Shown here one piece after another: positions 8,533-17,068 of a stretch of 64,000 nucleotides of DNA. The notes below the pieces were generated by a model. That model saw only the letters and a list, made by a program, of their open reading frames with translations. It made no database searches and had not been told where the DNA came from. Every line of letters starts with the position of its first letter. Position 1 is the first letter of the stretch. Source of the DNA: VGCC01 sp044375955 (GTDB lineage Bacteria > Actinomycetota > Actinomycetes > S36-B12); assembly GCA_044375955.1 (NCBI GenBank), contig JBILLS010000002.1, forward strand, positions 1 through 64,000, written 5' to 3'. The translations under genes were made by a program, and so were the position numbers.

Positions 8533-9642
8533 GTGATCCGTCTAGTTGAACCGAGATTTCCCGAAAGTGTCGTTGATGGAATTCGAATGGTCTTAGCCTC
8601 CGGGCAACTTGTGCAGGGCACAAACGTGGCCGAGTTGGAAAGACAAATAGCGCTTCGACTTGATATCGATCACGTTGTCGCCGTCTCAAGTGGAACCGTG
8701 GCGCTTGAGTTAGCATTGAGAGAGCACGAAATTGGCCCGGGTGCACGTGTCTTGGTACCGGCATACTCGTTTGTTGCAACCGCCAATGCGGTGGTCTCAA
8801 TCGGGGCCACACCGGTGTTTGCGGATGTGAACGAGGAGACGTTAACTTTAGATCCACGTGCAGCTTCATGCGTTATCCGCGATGCTGCAGTGGATGCATT
8901 ATTGCCAGTTCATGAGTTCGGGCACCCAGCGGACATCGCTTCGCTAAGAAGTATTCCAGAGTTTGCCGATTTACCCATCATTGAGGATGCAGCTTGTGCG
9001 CTAGGTACCGATGATGGAGAGATTGGACGACAGGGAAATGTGTCCTGCTTTTCGCTTCACCCTCGTAAAGTCCTTACCGCAGGCGAAGGGGGTTTGGTTG
9101 CTTCGTCAAACAGAGACATCGCGGATAGGATTCGGTTGGTTAGAAATCACGGGCTTGTAGTGTCTGATGGGCAGCTTGACTGTGTATATCCTGGAACGAA
9201 TGCTCGCATGACGGAGATGCAAGCAGTCCTTGCACTCGGACACTTGGAGGGCTTGGACAAGTCAATCGCTCGCAGACGAGAGATTGCATCCGTGTACCTC
9301 ACAGCGCTGGCAGACCTAGATTCGATTCAGCCGCCGAGTGCGTCATCCGGCAATCTCAACTGGCAAACGTTCATTATTAGGTTTAGGTCGACTACGGCTA
9401 GAGATCGAGCGGCGCATCAGCTCAGGCGAGCAGAAATAGAATCCTCTGTGGGAGCACAGTGCATACCCGCCATGGCTTGGTATAGGGAGAATCGAATTTC
9501 GCTCGAGTCCGTTGCCGAGGAATTTCCCAATGCGTGGCGTGCATGGACTACAGGTCTGGCGATACCTCTGCATGAGCACATGTCGGATTTTGATGTAAAT
9601 CATGTCCTCGAGACTCTTACAAGGATTGAGGTAGAAGGATGA
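8533..9642 (+). CDS. DegT/DnrJ/EryC1/StrS-family PLP aminotransferase
   Basis: A 369-residue sugar aminotransferase of the ArnB/PglE fold. It transfers an amino group, normally from glutamate, to a keto sugar nucleotide. Visible landmarks are S-S-G-T-V-A-L-E (substrate and PLP phosphate site, near 56-63), I-I-E-D-A-A-C-A-L-G (aspartate contacting the PLP ring) and S-L-H-P-R-K with the PLP lysine at about residue 179, followed by G-E-G-G. It is the first gene of the operon and overlaps the epimerase gene by 4 bases. A second, different DegT enzyme (WbpE-like) sits three genes downstream, so this one probably acts on another keto sugar. Its substrate is unknown. Confidence 0.85.
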   Translation: MIRLVEPRFPESVVDGIRMVLASGQLVQGTNVAELERQIALRLDIDHVVAVSSGTVALELALREHEIGPGARVLVPAYSFVATANAVVSIGATPVFADVNEETLTLDPRAASCVIRDAAVDALLPVHEFGHPADIASLRSIPEFADLPIIEDAACALGTDDGEIGRQGNVSCFSLHPRKVLTAGEGGLVASSNRDIADRIRLVRNHGLVVSDGQLDCVYPGTNARMTEMQAVLALGHLEGLDKSIARRREIASVYLTALADLDSIQPPSASSGNLNWQTFIIRFRSTTARDRAAHQLRRAEIESSVGAQCIPAMAWYRENRISLESVAEEFPNAWRAWTTGLAIPLHEHMSDFDVNHVLETLTRIEVEG

Positions 9643-10589
9643 CAGGGCGACGCGTGCTCATTACTGGGGGTGCGGGCTTTATTGGAGGCTCGATAGCTGC
9701 CGCGATGCAGGGTCGCGACGAAGTCAGAGTCCTAGATTCGTACGTGCGGACAGGATCTGCCGAGACAGCGTCTCCTCGGCTGGCGGATGTCGAATACATT
9801 GAGGGTGACGTGCTTGACGTGGACACCTTGAAGCAGGCAATGCGAGGATGCGACGTCGTTGTTCATGCTGCGGGGATTGCGGGCGTCGACACTGTTGGGC
9901 GTTCACCAGCGACGACACTCCGTGTAAATGCTCTAGGTACGGATGCAGTTTTAGCGGCAGCAGCGAACGTCGGCGTCGCAGGGCGGGTTGTCTGTTTCTC
10001 AACCTCTGAAATTTTTGGACCTTTCGCATTCGACGTTGCCGAGACGAGTTCCGCAGTCGTGGGTGCGGTGGGTGAATCTAGATGGACGTATGCCGCCTCA
10101 AAATTGATGGCTGAGCACTTGGCGTTTGCCTACTGGCGCGAGTTTCATGTGCCCACTGTCGTAGTTCGACCCTTTAACGTGTATGGGCCCGGGCAGTTGG
10201 GTGAAGGCGCAATTCGAAATTTCGTATTGCGTGCTATCAAGAATGAGACGCTGACTGTGCGCGGTTCAGGTAACCAGATTCGATCCTGGTGTTTCATTGA
10301 TGACTTTGTACGGGGTGTCATGGCCACCATTGAACGAGATGAGGCTGTTGGGGGCAATTTCAATATCGGCAACGCTAGAGAGGTGTCTACGACTTTGGAG
10401 TTGGCGAGACGCATTAAGAAGTTGGCATGTTCCAATTCTGAGATTCAACACGTAGAAGCATCGTGTGCGGAGATTCAGGCGCGTGTCCCGAATACAGAGA
10501 AAGCTAGGACTGAACTTGGCTTCGAGGCGCAAACAGACCTTGATGACGGCTTGCGTTTAACTATTGACTGGATGAGGTCGTTGAGGTGA
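9639..10589 (+). CDS. NAD-dependent epimerase/dehydratase (extended SDR)
   Basis: A 316-residue extended SDR. The NAD loop G-G-A-G-F-I-G-G is at 10-17, the catalytic Y-A-A-S-K is at about 151-155, preceded by S-T-S-E, and R-P-F-N-V-Y-G-P-G (substrate-domain motif) follows. This is the pattern of UDP-hexose 4-epimerases and dTDP-glucose 4,6-dehydratase relatives. The T-D-E triad of true dehydratases reads S-T-S-E here, which favours an epimerase or a dehydrogenase. It overlaps the genes on both sides by 4 bases, so it belongs to the same operon. Together with the preceding aminotransferase it may make an additional amino sugar nucleotide. The precise reaction is not assigned. Confidence 0.82.
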   Translation: MTGRRVLITGGAGFIGGSIAAAMQGRDEVRVLDSYVRTGSAETASPRLADVEYIEGDVLDVDTLKQAMRGCDVVVHAAGIAGVDTVGRSPATTLRVNALGTDAVLAAAANVGVAGRVVCFSTSEIFGPFAFDVAETSSAVVGAVGESRWTYAASKLMAEHLAFAYWREFHVPTVVVRPFNVYGPGQLGEGAIRNFVLRAIKNETLTVRGSGNQIRSWCFIDDFVRGVMATIERDEAVGGNFNIGNAREVSTTLELARRIKKLACSNSEIQHVEASCAEIQARVPNTEKARTELGFEAQTDLDDGLRLTIDWMRSLR

Positions 10590-11179
10590 TCCACCCAGGT
10601 GCTGAAGTCCATGGGAATGCAATTATCCACCCGTCGGCAAATATCTGGCCACTTGCCCAGGTACGGGAAGGCGCTGTCATCGGAGCAGATTCTTCCGTTG
10701 GTCGAGGCGCGTATGTAGGGACGAATGTTCGCATTGGCGATAACTGCAAGATTCAAAACAATGCATTGGTTTATGAGCCGGCGAGGATTGAGAATGGAGT
10801 GTTTGTGGGCCCCGGAGCAATCCTCACGAATGACAGGTTTCCCAGGGCAGTGACACCAGATGGTTCGCGGAAGTCCCCCGCTGACTGGACTCCAGTGGGA
10901 GTCTCAATTCGTGAGGGAGCTTCTGTAGGAGCAGGCGCTATATGTGTTGCTCCTCTGACCATAGGTAGATGGGCGGTTGTAGGAGCAGGCGCTGTTGTGA
11001 CTCGAGATGTAGCAGACTTCTCTCTCGTCGCGGGGAACCCGGCACGTCATGTCGGTTGGGTTGGGCGCGCGGGATGCAAACTGGTTTCATTGGAAGACCA
11101 GGAGGGGCGGTGGCTTTGCCCATTGACCGGGAGCCAATATCAAATTGGCGAAAACGGATTAATTCAGGAGTTGTCATGA
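10586..11179 (+). CDS. wbpD: UDP-2-acetamido-3-amino-2,3-dideoxy-glucuronate N-acetyltransferase (WbpD-like)
   Basis: A 197-residue left-handed beta-helix acyltransferase made of hexapeptide repeats such as I-G-A-D-S-S and I-G-D-N-C-K. It should acetylate the 3-amino group of UDP-GlcNAc(3N)A with acetyl-CoA. Besides the hexapeptides, it has N-P-A-R-H-V-G-W-V, the tail seen in WbpD/WlbB proteins, which normally continues with a small C-terminal extension as here. The length matches WbpD (about 190 residues). Its neighbours WbpE-, WbpB- and WbpA-like complete the same pathway, which strongly supports the assignment. It overlaps the upstream and downstream genes by 4 bases. Confidence 0.85.
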   Translation: MIHPGAEVHGNAIIHPSANIWPLAQVREGAVIGADSSVGRGAYVGTNVRIGDNCKIQNNALVYEPARIENGVFVGPGAILTNDRFPRAVTPDGSRKSPADWTPVGVSIREGASVGAGAICVAPLTIGRWAVVGAGAVVTRDVADFSLVAGNPARHVGWVGRAGCKLVSLEDQEGRWLCPLTGSQYQIGENGLIQELS

Positions 11180-12264
11180 TTCCCATCGCGCGGCCCGAGA
11201 TCGGCGAAGATGAAATTGCTGCTGTAACGGAGGTACTCAGGTCCGGCAAACTTGCGCAGGGCCATGAAGTGGCAGCCTTTGAAAATGAGTTTTCTAACTT
11301 AGTTAGTCCAGGGTATGAAGGCATCGCTGTCAATTCTGGAACTTCTGCCCTTCACCTTGCTCTACTAGCCTTGGGTATTGGTCCCGGAGATGAAGTGATT
11401 GTTCCTTCATTCACCTTTGCCGCAACTGCTAACGCCGTTGCTATGGCAGGTGCGACTCCAGTCTTTGCGGATATTCAGCGAGATACCTTTTGCATTGATG
11501 TCTCTTCGGCGAACAGTTTATTGACTCCGCGCACTGCCGCGATAATTCCCGTTCACCTGTATGGCTGCCCTGCAGACCTGCCTGCTCTTAGGAATTTGGT
11601 CGATCGTGCTGGTCTAGCGATGATTGAGGATGCTAGTCAAGCCCATTTGGCCGCGCTCCACGGCCAGAAAGTTGGGACTTGGGCCGATGCCGGCGCGTTC
11701 TCCTTTTACCCAACCAAGAACATGACGACAGGTGAGGGAGGAATGGTCTCAGTCAGGGATGAGTCGGTCGCTCGCCGCGTTCGCCTTCTACGTAATCAGG
11801 GGCAGGAGGTTCGCTACCGCAACGAAATCGCAGGGCTTAACAACCGCATGACTGAGATCCAAGCTGCGATTGGACGTGTCCAACTTACGAGACTGGTGGA
11901 TCGGACTGATCGTCGGCAGGCCATTGCTCGCCGCTACTCTGATGAACTCGTCGGTGTGGTAGTCCCGACGATCCCTGAAGGTGCATCGCATGTATTCCAC
12001 CAATACACGATTCTCCTTCAAGGGCTCAATCGTGACGAGTTTCGTGATGCGTTAGCTCGAAGTGGCGTAGGTTCAGATATTTACTATCCGGTACCAGTCC
12101 ATAGTTTGCCCGCATATGATCGCGATGAGCACCTACCTAGGACGATCGAAGCGTCGGCTAGTTGCTTGTCAATTCCAGTACGGCCCAACTTGGATGACGC
12201 AAGTGTAGATCGAGTAATTGAGGCCGTTAATGCGGCCGTTGACTTGGCAGTGCGGGCTCAGTGA
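11176..12264 (+). CDS. wbpE: UDP-2-acetamido-2-deoxy-3-oxo-glucuronate aminotransferase (WbpE-like)
   Basis: A 362-residue DegT-family PLP enzyme. It should aminate the 3-keto group produced by the WbpB-like enzyme. N-S-G-T-S-A-L-H-L-A (near 51-60) binds PLP phosphate. I-E-D-A-S-Q-A-H and F-Y-P-T-K-N-M-T-T-G-E-G-G follow, with the PLP lysine at about 181. The C-terminal Y-Y-P-V-P-V-H motif is typical of WbpE/WlbC. An in-frame start exists at 10969, but ATG 11176 forms an ATGA overlap with the previous stop and has GAG just upstream, so it is preferred. The four pathway enzymes lie in the order D, E, B, A. Confidence 0.87.
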   Translation: MIPIARPEIGEDEIAAVTEVLRSGKLAQGHEVAAFENEFSNLVSPGYEGIAVNSGTSALHLALLALGIGPGDEVIVPSFTFAATANAVAMAGATPVFADIQRDTFCIDVSSANSLLTPRTAAIIPVHLYGCPADLPALRNLVDRAGLAMIEDASQAHLAALHGQKVGTWADAGAFSFYPTKNMTTGEGGMVSVRDESVARRVRLLRNQGQEVRYRNEIAGLNNRMTEIQAAIGRVQLTRLVDRTDRRQAIARRYSDELVGVVVPTIPEGASHVFHQYTILLQGLNRDEFRDALARSGVGSDIYYPVPVHSLPAYDRDEHLPRTIEASASCLSIPVRPNLDDASVDRVIEAVNAAVDLAVRAQ

Positions 12265-13244
12265 TGAGGGCGGGTCTGGTAGGCCTGGGCGTTATGGGAC
12301 GTCAGCACGCCCGAATACTCATGGAACTGGGTGGAGTTGATTTCGTTGGAGCCTGTGAACCTCAACCTGAGGCTGACCAATATCCGTTCGAAGTCTTCCC
12401 CGATATCGAGAGCCTAGTTGCTCAAGGTGTTGACTACTGCGTGGTAGCAGTACCAACTTCGGCTCATTTGGATGTCGCAACCTTCCTGGCCCAGAGTGAT
12501 ATCCACTGCCTAATCGAAAAGCCGCTAGCAGCTACCTTTGAAGAAGCTAAAGCGCTAAAGGAGATTTTTGCGGCTAAGGGTCTGATCGCGGCAGTCGGTC
12601 ATATCGAACGGTTCAATGCCGCATCAGTAGAAGCGAGACGGCGGATTGAGGAGGGTCAGATTGGTAGGGTGATTCAAATATCCTCGAGTAGGCAAGGCCC
12701 GTTCCCAGGTCGCCTATATGATGTTGGTGTCGGCCTAGATCTCGCAACCCACGACATAGACCTTGCGATGTGGCTTTCGCAGTCTCGTTATACATCTATT
12801 GCAGCTCAGTCGAGCCATGAAAGCGGCCATGCGCACGAGGACCTGCTCGTTATTACTGGTCTCATGAGCAACGGTGTCGTTGTCAACCACTTGATTAATT
12901 GGCTGTCACCCCGGAAGGAAAGGACAGTTGCGGTGCTGGGTGAGCGGGGGCTACTTCAGATTGACACTCTCACGAGTGACCTCACGTTCTTTGAAAACGG
13001 TTCGATCCCGAACGAGTGGGGCCAGGTTGCGCAACACAGAGGAATTACTCAGGGGGATGTCACTCGATTTGCTTTTCCAAAGAAAGAGCCTCTGTTGTCC
13101 GAACATGAGGCATTCGCAGCGGCTGTGAAGGGACTTCCGGCGTCCGTAGTCATGCTGGCAGACGGGGCAGAGGTTGTAAGGGTTGCGGCTACAGCGCTTG
13201 ATGCGGCGCGAGAGGGGAAAGCGCGGGTCTTGAGGGATGAATAG
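12264..13244 (+). CDS. wbpB: UDP-N-acetyl-2-amino-2-deoxyglucuronate 3-dehydrogenase (WbpB-like, Gfo/Idh/MocA family)
   Basis: A 326-residue NAD(P)-dependent oxidoreductase. The Rossmann loop G-L-G-V-M-G is near the N-terminus. E-K-P-L-A at about 86-90 holds the conserved lysine of the family. H-D-I-D-L-A-M-W supplies the catalytic histidine region. It should oxidise C3 of UDP-GlcNAcA to give the keto substrate of WbpE. In the known pathway the two enzymes are coupled through NAD recycling, which fits their adjacency here. The ATG at 12264 overlaps the previous stop as TGATG; GTG 12261 is an alternative. At 326 residues it matches family length. Confidence 0.85.
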   Translation: MRAGLVGLGVMGRQHARILMELGGVDFVGACEPQPEADQYPFEVFPDIESLVAQGVDYCVVAVPTSAHLDVATFLAQSDIHCLIEKPLAATFEEAKALKEIFAAKGLIAAVGHIERFNAASVEARRRIEEGQIGRVIQISSSRQGPFPGRLYDVGVGLDLATHDIDLAMWLSQSRYTSIAAQSSHESGHAHEDLLVITGLMSNGVVVNHLINWLSPRKERTVAVLGERGLLQIDTLTSDLTFFENGSIPNEWGQVAQHRGITQGDVTRFAFPKKEPLLSEHEAFAAAVKGLPASVVMLADGAEVVRVAATALDAAREGKARVLRDE

Positions 13245-13253
13245 TAGGGGACC

Positions 13254-14558
13254 ATGTCTTACGATGTAGCAGTTTTTGGCCTAGGCAAGCTTGGCCTTCC
13301 CGTCGCAGTCCAGTACGCACTGAGCGGATTACAGGTAATCGGCGTGGATGTGAATCCCAAAGTGGTCGAGCTGATCAACTCTGGCTTCGAGCCATTTCCA
13401 GGCGAGGTGGACCTCGCATCGAAATTGGTGGACGTAGTCAAGGGTGGACGAATGAGATGTACGACAAATGGTGCCCGGGCAGTTGCGGGAAGTTCAACTG
13501 TTGTCGTAATGGTTCCAGTGGTTGTTGATTCGGCCCTCAATCCGGACTTCATTAATCTTGACAATGTTGTTGACGTTCTAAGCGAAGGGATTCAGCCAGG
13601 AACGCTAGTCATTCTAGAGACGACCGTACCTGTTGGAACAACGCGTCAGAGAGTCGCGAAAGAAATTGAGGCTCGCTCAGGTCTTGTCGCGGATATGGAC
13701 TTCATGGTTGCCTTTAGCCCTGAAAGAGTCTTGACCGGCCGAGTCTTTGCAGACCTCAGGAGGTATCCCAAAGTTGTAGGTGGTATCGGACCAAGTAGCG
13801 CGTCCAAGGCGAAGGCGTTCTACATGAGGGCTCTAAGTTTTGACGAACGACCTGACCTTGCGCGGGAAAATGGGGTGTGGGACGTGGGGTCTGCAGAGGC
13901 TGCTGAATTGGTGAAACTTGCCGAAACAACCTACCGAGACGTAAATATCGCGCTGGCCAATACATTTGCACTTTTCGCGGAATCTGTGGGCTTGGACGTT
14001 GAACCAATTATCGAAGCGGCAAACTCTCAATCCTTTAGCCACATTCACTCTCCTGGCGTGGCCGTTGGCGGCCACTGTATCCCCGTATACCCCCATTTGT
14101 ACCTCTCGTCAGACCCAGGCGCACGATTGGTTGCTGAGGCGAGAGCGGTGAACAAAAAGATGCCCAAGCACGCGGTCCGCGAATTGGATCGGGCTTTAGG
14201 AAGTTTGGTAGGCCAGACGGTTGTAGTTCTCGGTGCCAGCTATCGAGGCGGGGTAAAGGAGACAGCCTTCTCTGGCGTGTGGGATCTGGTTCGAGAGATC
14301 ACAGATTTCGGCGGCCTTCCAGTGGTTTTTGACCCAATGTTCTCAGATGACGAGTTGCGGTCAATACAACTTGAGCCTTATGTGCTTGGTCGCTACGCCG
14401 CTGGAGCAATCGTCCAGGCTGATCACCCTGAATTCGAGGAACTGTGCAAGGCATTCATACCTGGACTAAGGGCTATATATGACGGGCGGAGAATCCTCGA
14501 TCCCACCAAATTCGAAGGCGTAGAGTTGTTGAAGATCGGGTCGGGAATTGTCGGATAG
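13254..14558 (+). CDS. wbpA: UDP-N-acetylglucosamine 6-dehydrogenase (WbpA/WecC family)
   Basis: A 434-residue nucleotide-sugar dehydrogenase. It oxidises C6 of UDP-GlcNAc to UDP-GlcNAcA in two steps with NAD. The NAD loop G-L-G-K-L-G-L-P is at the N-terminus, E-T-T-V-P-V-G-T-T marks the central domain and G-G-H-C-I-P-V-Y-P carries the catalytic cysteine near residue 274. The general family also contains UDP-Glc and UDP-ManNAc dehydrogenases, but the adjacent WbpB/D/E genes point to UDP-GlcNAc. An AGGGGA site precedes the ATG. It ends at 14558, immediately against the converging acyltransferase gene. Confidence 0.85.
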   Translation: MSYDVAVFGLGKLGLPVAVQYALSGLQVIGVDVNPKVVELINSGFEPFPGEVDLASKLVDVVKGGRMRCTTNGARAVAGSSTVVVMVPVVVDSALNPDFINLDNVVDVLSEGIQPGTLVILETTVPVGTTRQRVAKEIEARSGLVADMDFMVAFSPERVLTGRVFADLRRYPKVVGGIGPSSASKAKAFYMRALSFDERPDLARENGVWDVGSAEAAELVKLAETTYRDVNIALANTFALFAESVGLDVEPIIEAANSQSFSHIHSPGVAVGGHCIPVYPHLYLSSDPGARLVAEARAVNKKMPKHAVRELDRALGSLVGQTVVVLGASYRGGVKETAFSGVWDLVREITDFGGLPVVFDPMFSDDELRSIQLEPYVLGRYAAGAIVQADHPEFEELCKAFIPGLRAIYDGRRILDPTKFEGVELLKIGSGIVG

Positions 14559-15089
14559 TCACTCTTGGAGGCGCCCTGGAACTCCAAACATCCGGGCGCC
14601 GCTCGGTATTGACTTGTTGACCAACGTTAGGGCGCCAATAACTGCGCAGTCACCAATCGATACGCCCATTTCTACAATTGCCCCCGGGCCAACATAGACC
14701 CCTTGGCCAAGACGTGTTGGGGCCCGCTCTATTGGTGACTGGCCCAAAGATGTGGACCACCCTACGGAATTGTGGGAATAGATCTGGGCGCCGGCGCTTA
14801 TGGCGCAGTAGTCGCCAATCTCTAGGCCTCCCGATCCATCAAGGATGACATTGGGGCCAATCCACACATGGCGCCCCACCTTGACACTACCCAAAACGAG
14901 GACGTTGTCATAGCAACTAGAACCCTCCCCAAACCCATAAATGCTTGCCCGTTGCCAACGATCAATCACTAAATCACCGAAGGAGACGTGCCTCTCGTAG
15001 CTCTCAAAGAGCGAATGCTGCAGATTAAGGGCCCGAGCTTGAATTGCGGACCAGATTTCTGCATCGTCACCTTCTCGCGCTGTAGTCAT
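14559..15089 (-). CDS. Hexapeptide-repeat acyltransferase
   Basis: A 176-residue left-handed beta-helix protein with repeats such as V-G-R-H-V-W, I-G-P-N-V-I and I-G-D-Y-C-A. It resembles the WcaF/LacA/serine O-acetyltransferase group, with a histidine in S-H-N-S that may act as catalytic base. It probably O- or N-acetylates a sugar in this glycan pathway using acetyl-CoA. A strong GGAGG lies five bases before the ATG. It is transcribed opposite to the WbpA gene, whose stop it directly abuts, and divergently from the amidotransferase gene. The exact acceptor is unknown. Confidence 0.82.
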   Translation of the reverse strand: MTTAREGDDAEIWSAIQARALNLQHSLFESYERHVSFGDLVIDRWQRASIYGFGEGSSCYDNVLVLGSVKVGRHVWIGPNVILDGSGGLEIGDYCAISAGAQIYSHNSVGWSTSLGQSPIERAPTRLGQGVYVGPGAIVEMGVSIGDCAVIGALTLVNKSIPSGARMFGVPGRLQE

Positions 15090-15167
15090 GGCATCCTCCG
15101 ATCACCTGTGGAAGTCATTTTACCCCTCTTGGTAGACGCGGTCCTATGCTGAGACAGTAAGTCTTGT

Positions 15168-15173
15168 TACGGT
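15168..15173 (+). promoter_or_regulatory. Leaderless -10 element upstream of the amidotransferase gene
   Basis: TACGGT is followed by exactly six bases and then ATG 15180. No Shine-Dalgarno sequence precedes this ATG. The TANNNT-N6-start arrangement is the usual geometry of leaderless actinobacterial transcripts and recurs at 1914 and 34968. Confidence 0.45.
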
Positions 15174-15179
15174 TAAGAG

Positions 15180-17051
15180 ATGTGTGGCATCTTTGGAGTT
15201 GCTAAGTCATCTGAGATCACTGCGTGGGATGTTGCGAGGTACCAAGATCTCTCACGTGCTCTGAAACATCGCGGTCCAGACGCATACGGCGAAATCAGTG
15301 ACCCACGCTGCCTTGTCGGTATGCATAGGCTCAGCATCATCGACTTGGTAGATGGTAACCAACCATTTAGTGATGAGAATGCGAAGTATTCGGTTGTCGC
15401 CAACGGCGAGGTTTACAACTACGAACAAATTCGTGAGGAGATGCTTTCATCAGGCCATAAGCTTCGCACACGGTCAGACATTGAGGTTATTCCGCATGTC
15501 CTGGAGGAATCGGGGGTAGCAGGCATTGGCCGCCTTCGAGGGATGTTCGCAATCGCTGCTTTTGATCGCTCCAGGGGTCGGCTCAGTTTAGCCCGTGACC
15601 ACGTGGGCGAAAAGCCGCTCTATACGCTTGAACTTGATGATGCCCTGTGGTTTTCAAGTGAATTGCGCCCGCTGCTGAAGTGCGGAGTTGTTCGTCCCGA
15701 GTTGTCTGCGGAGTTAGTTGAGAGCTATCTGCTACACGGTTTCATACCGGAAACTGAATGCTCCATTGCCGGTATTCGTCAGGTCTCCCCCGGAACAGTT
15801 TGGACATACTCATTGAAGGATCTTTCGCGCCGTGAAGATGTCTTCTGGGCACCGAATTGGTTCATTGGATCTGCCGAGGTGAGCAGAGACGACATAGTTC
15901 AGGGGGTACTCGATGCCGTGATTGCCACGTGCGCGGCGGACGTGCCCATTGGCGTAGCTCTCTCGGGAGGAGTGGATAGCACTCTTGTAGCCGCAGTTGC
16001 ATCTCGAGTAAGGCCGGATCTAAGGACATTTACTATCGGTTACGATCATGCAAGCACAACTGATGAATCAGTAGCCGCGGCAACTACTGCAGCCAAACTC
16101 AGCCTACCCATAGAGAGAATAATTCTTCGAACCGAGGAAGTCGCAAGGACGTATGGGCTAGTGTGCGCGGTCAGGGATGAGCCGATCGCCGATATCGCTG
16201 GGCCAGCCTATGCAGCCTTAGCCAATGCGTTTGTGGCATCCGGAACCCCGGTGATGCTCAGTGGGCAGGGCGGTGATGAACTTTTTTGGGGCTATCCATG
16301 GGTGCGACAGGCAGCGCAAATGGTTGAGGAGAATCGTCCCATTGCCCTCGTCGCACCGCGGGCGTATCTTCGAGACTCTATAAGTTCCGCGGGGGCCTTT
16401 TCCAATGCACTCCGAAGTCTCGGTGGAATTCGAACCTATACCACGATGAGGCGCCTGAGCACGGAGAAGGATTCTGGAACAAACGTACCCTTGTATCCAG
16501 CAAGTCCGAGTTTTCGGCGCATTCAGAGACGCGCGTCGACGCTGTTAGGCCGTCAGCCGAAAGACCCTACAATTTTTGTTCCTGGTGTCACTGCTTCGTC
16601 GGCTGTTGGCTTCATGAGTGCTATGTTATCGACGTATCTTAGGTCAAACGGACTTACGCAACTTGATCGCCTTTCCATGGCTGCTTCGGTTGAGTCTAGA
16701 ACGCCATTCGTGGATCGATGTTTGATGGAACTTGTCTTATCAGGTCAGGGCAATTCCAAAATGAGGGTTCTCGGTAAAGGCGCTTTACGCGACGCACTGA
16801 AGTCCGTCGCTCCAAACATGGATCACTTGGGTATGAAACGAGGCTTTACACCCCCCGTGCGAAGTTGGCTGAGTGGAATTTGGCGAGTGGAAAATTTTTC
16901 TCACTCACATCTGGCTCTGGCAGAGACCGGACTGCTCAATGTAAAGATTCTTAGAGATGAGCTGTCCTCACCATTCTTGCCATTCGGAGAGGTTAATTCG
17001 TTAGCATTCCGTCTTGCGACCCTGGAACTCTGGTGGAGGTCAATTGATTGA
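15180..17051 (+). CDS. asnB: Glutamine-dependent asparagine-synthase-type amidotransferase
   Basis: A 623-residue class II amidotransferase. Cys2 in M-C-G-I-F-G is the glutaminase nucleophile after Met removal. The N-terminal domain carries R-H-R-G-P-D-A-like and G-E-V-Y-N motifs. The synthetase domain has the ATP pyrophosphate loop S-G-G-V-D-S-T at about 262-268 and a G-Q-G-G-D-E-L-F motif. Residues needed for both half reactions are present. Although it may make asparagine, in O-antigen clusters homologues such as WbpS are linked to amidation of uronic acids; the uronate pathway next door makes that role plausible here. It appears to be transcribed from its own leaderless promoter. Confidence 0.85.
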   Translation: MCGIFGVAKSSEITAWDVARYQDLSRALKHRGPDAYGEISDPRCLVGMHRLSIIDLVDGNQPFSDENAKYSVVANGEVYNYEQIREEMLSSGHKLRTRSDIEVIPHVLEESGVAGIGRLRGMFAIAAFDRSRGRLSLARDHVGEKPLYTLELDDALWFSSELRPLLKCGVVRPELSAELVESYLLHGFIPETECSIAGIRQVSPGTVWTYSLKDLSRREDVFWAPNWFIGSAEVSRDDIVQGVLDAVIATCAADVPIGVALSGGVDSTLVAAVASRVRPDLRTFTIGYDHASTTDESVAAATTAAKLSLPIERIILRTEEVARTYGLVCAVRDEPIADIAGPAYAALANAFVASGTPVMLSGQGGDELFWGYPWVRQAAQMVEENRPIALVAPRAYLRDSISSAGAFSNALRSLGGIRTYTTMRRLSTEKDSGTNVPLYPASPSFRRIQRRASTLLGRQPKDPTIFVPGVTASSAVGFMSAMLSTYLRSNGLTQLDRLSMAASVESRTPFVDRCLMELVLSGQGNSKMRVLGKGALRDALKSVAPNMDHLGMKRGFTPPVRSWLSGIWRVENFSHSHLALAETGLLNVKILRDELSSPFLPFGEVNSLAFRLATLELWWRSID

Positions 17052-17068
17052 GATCGACACTTTGATTC

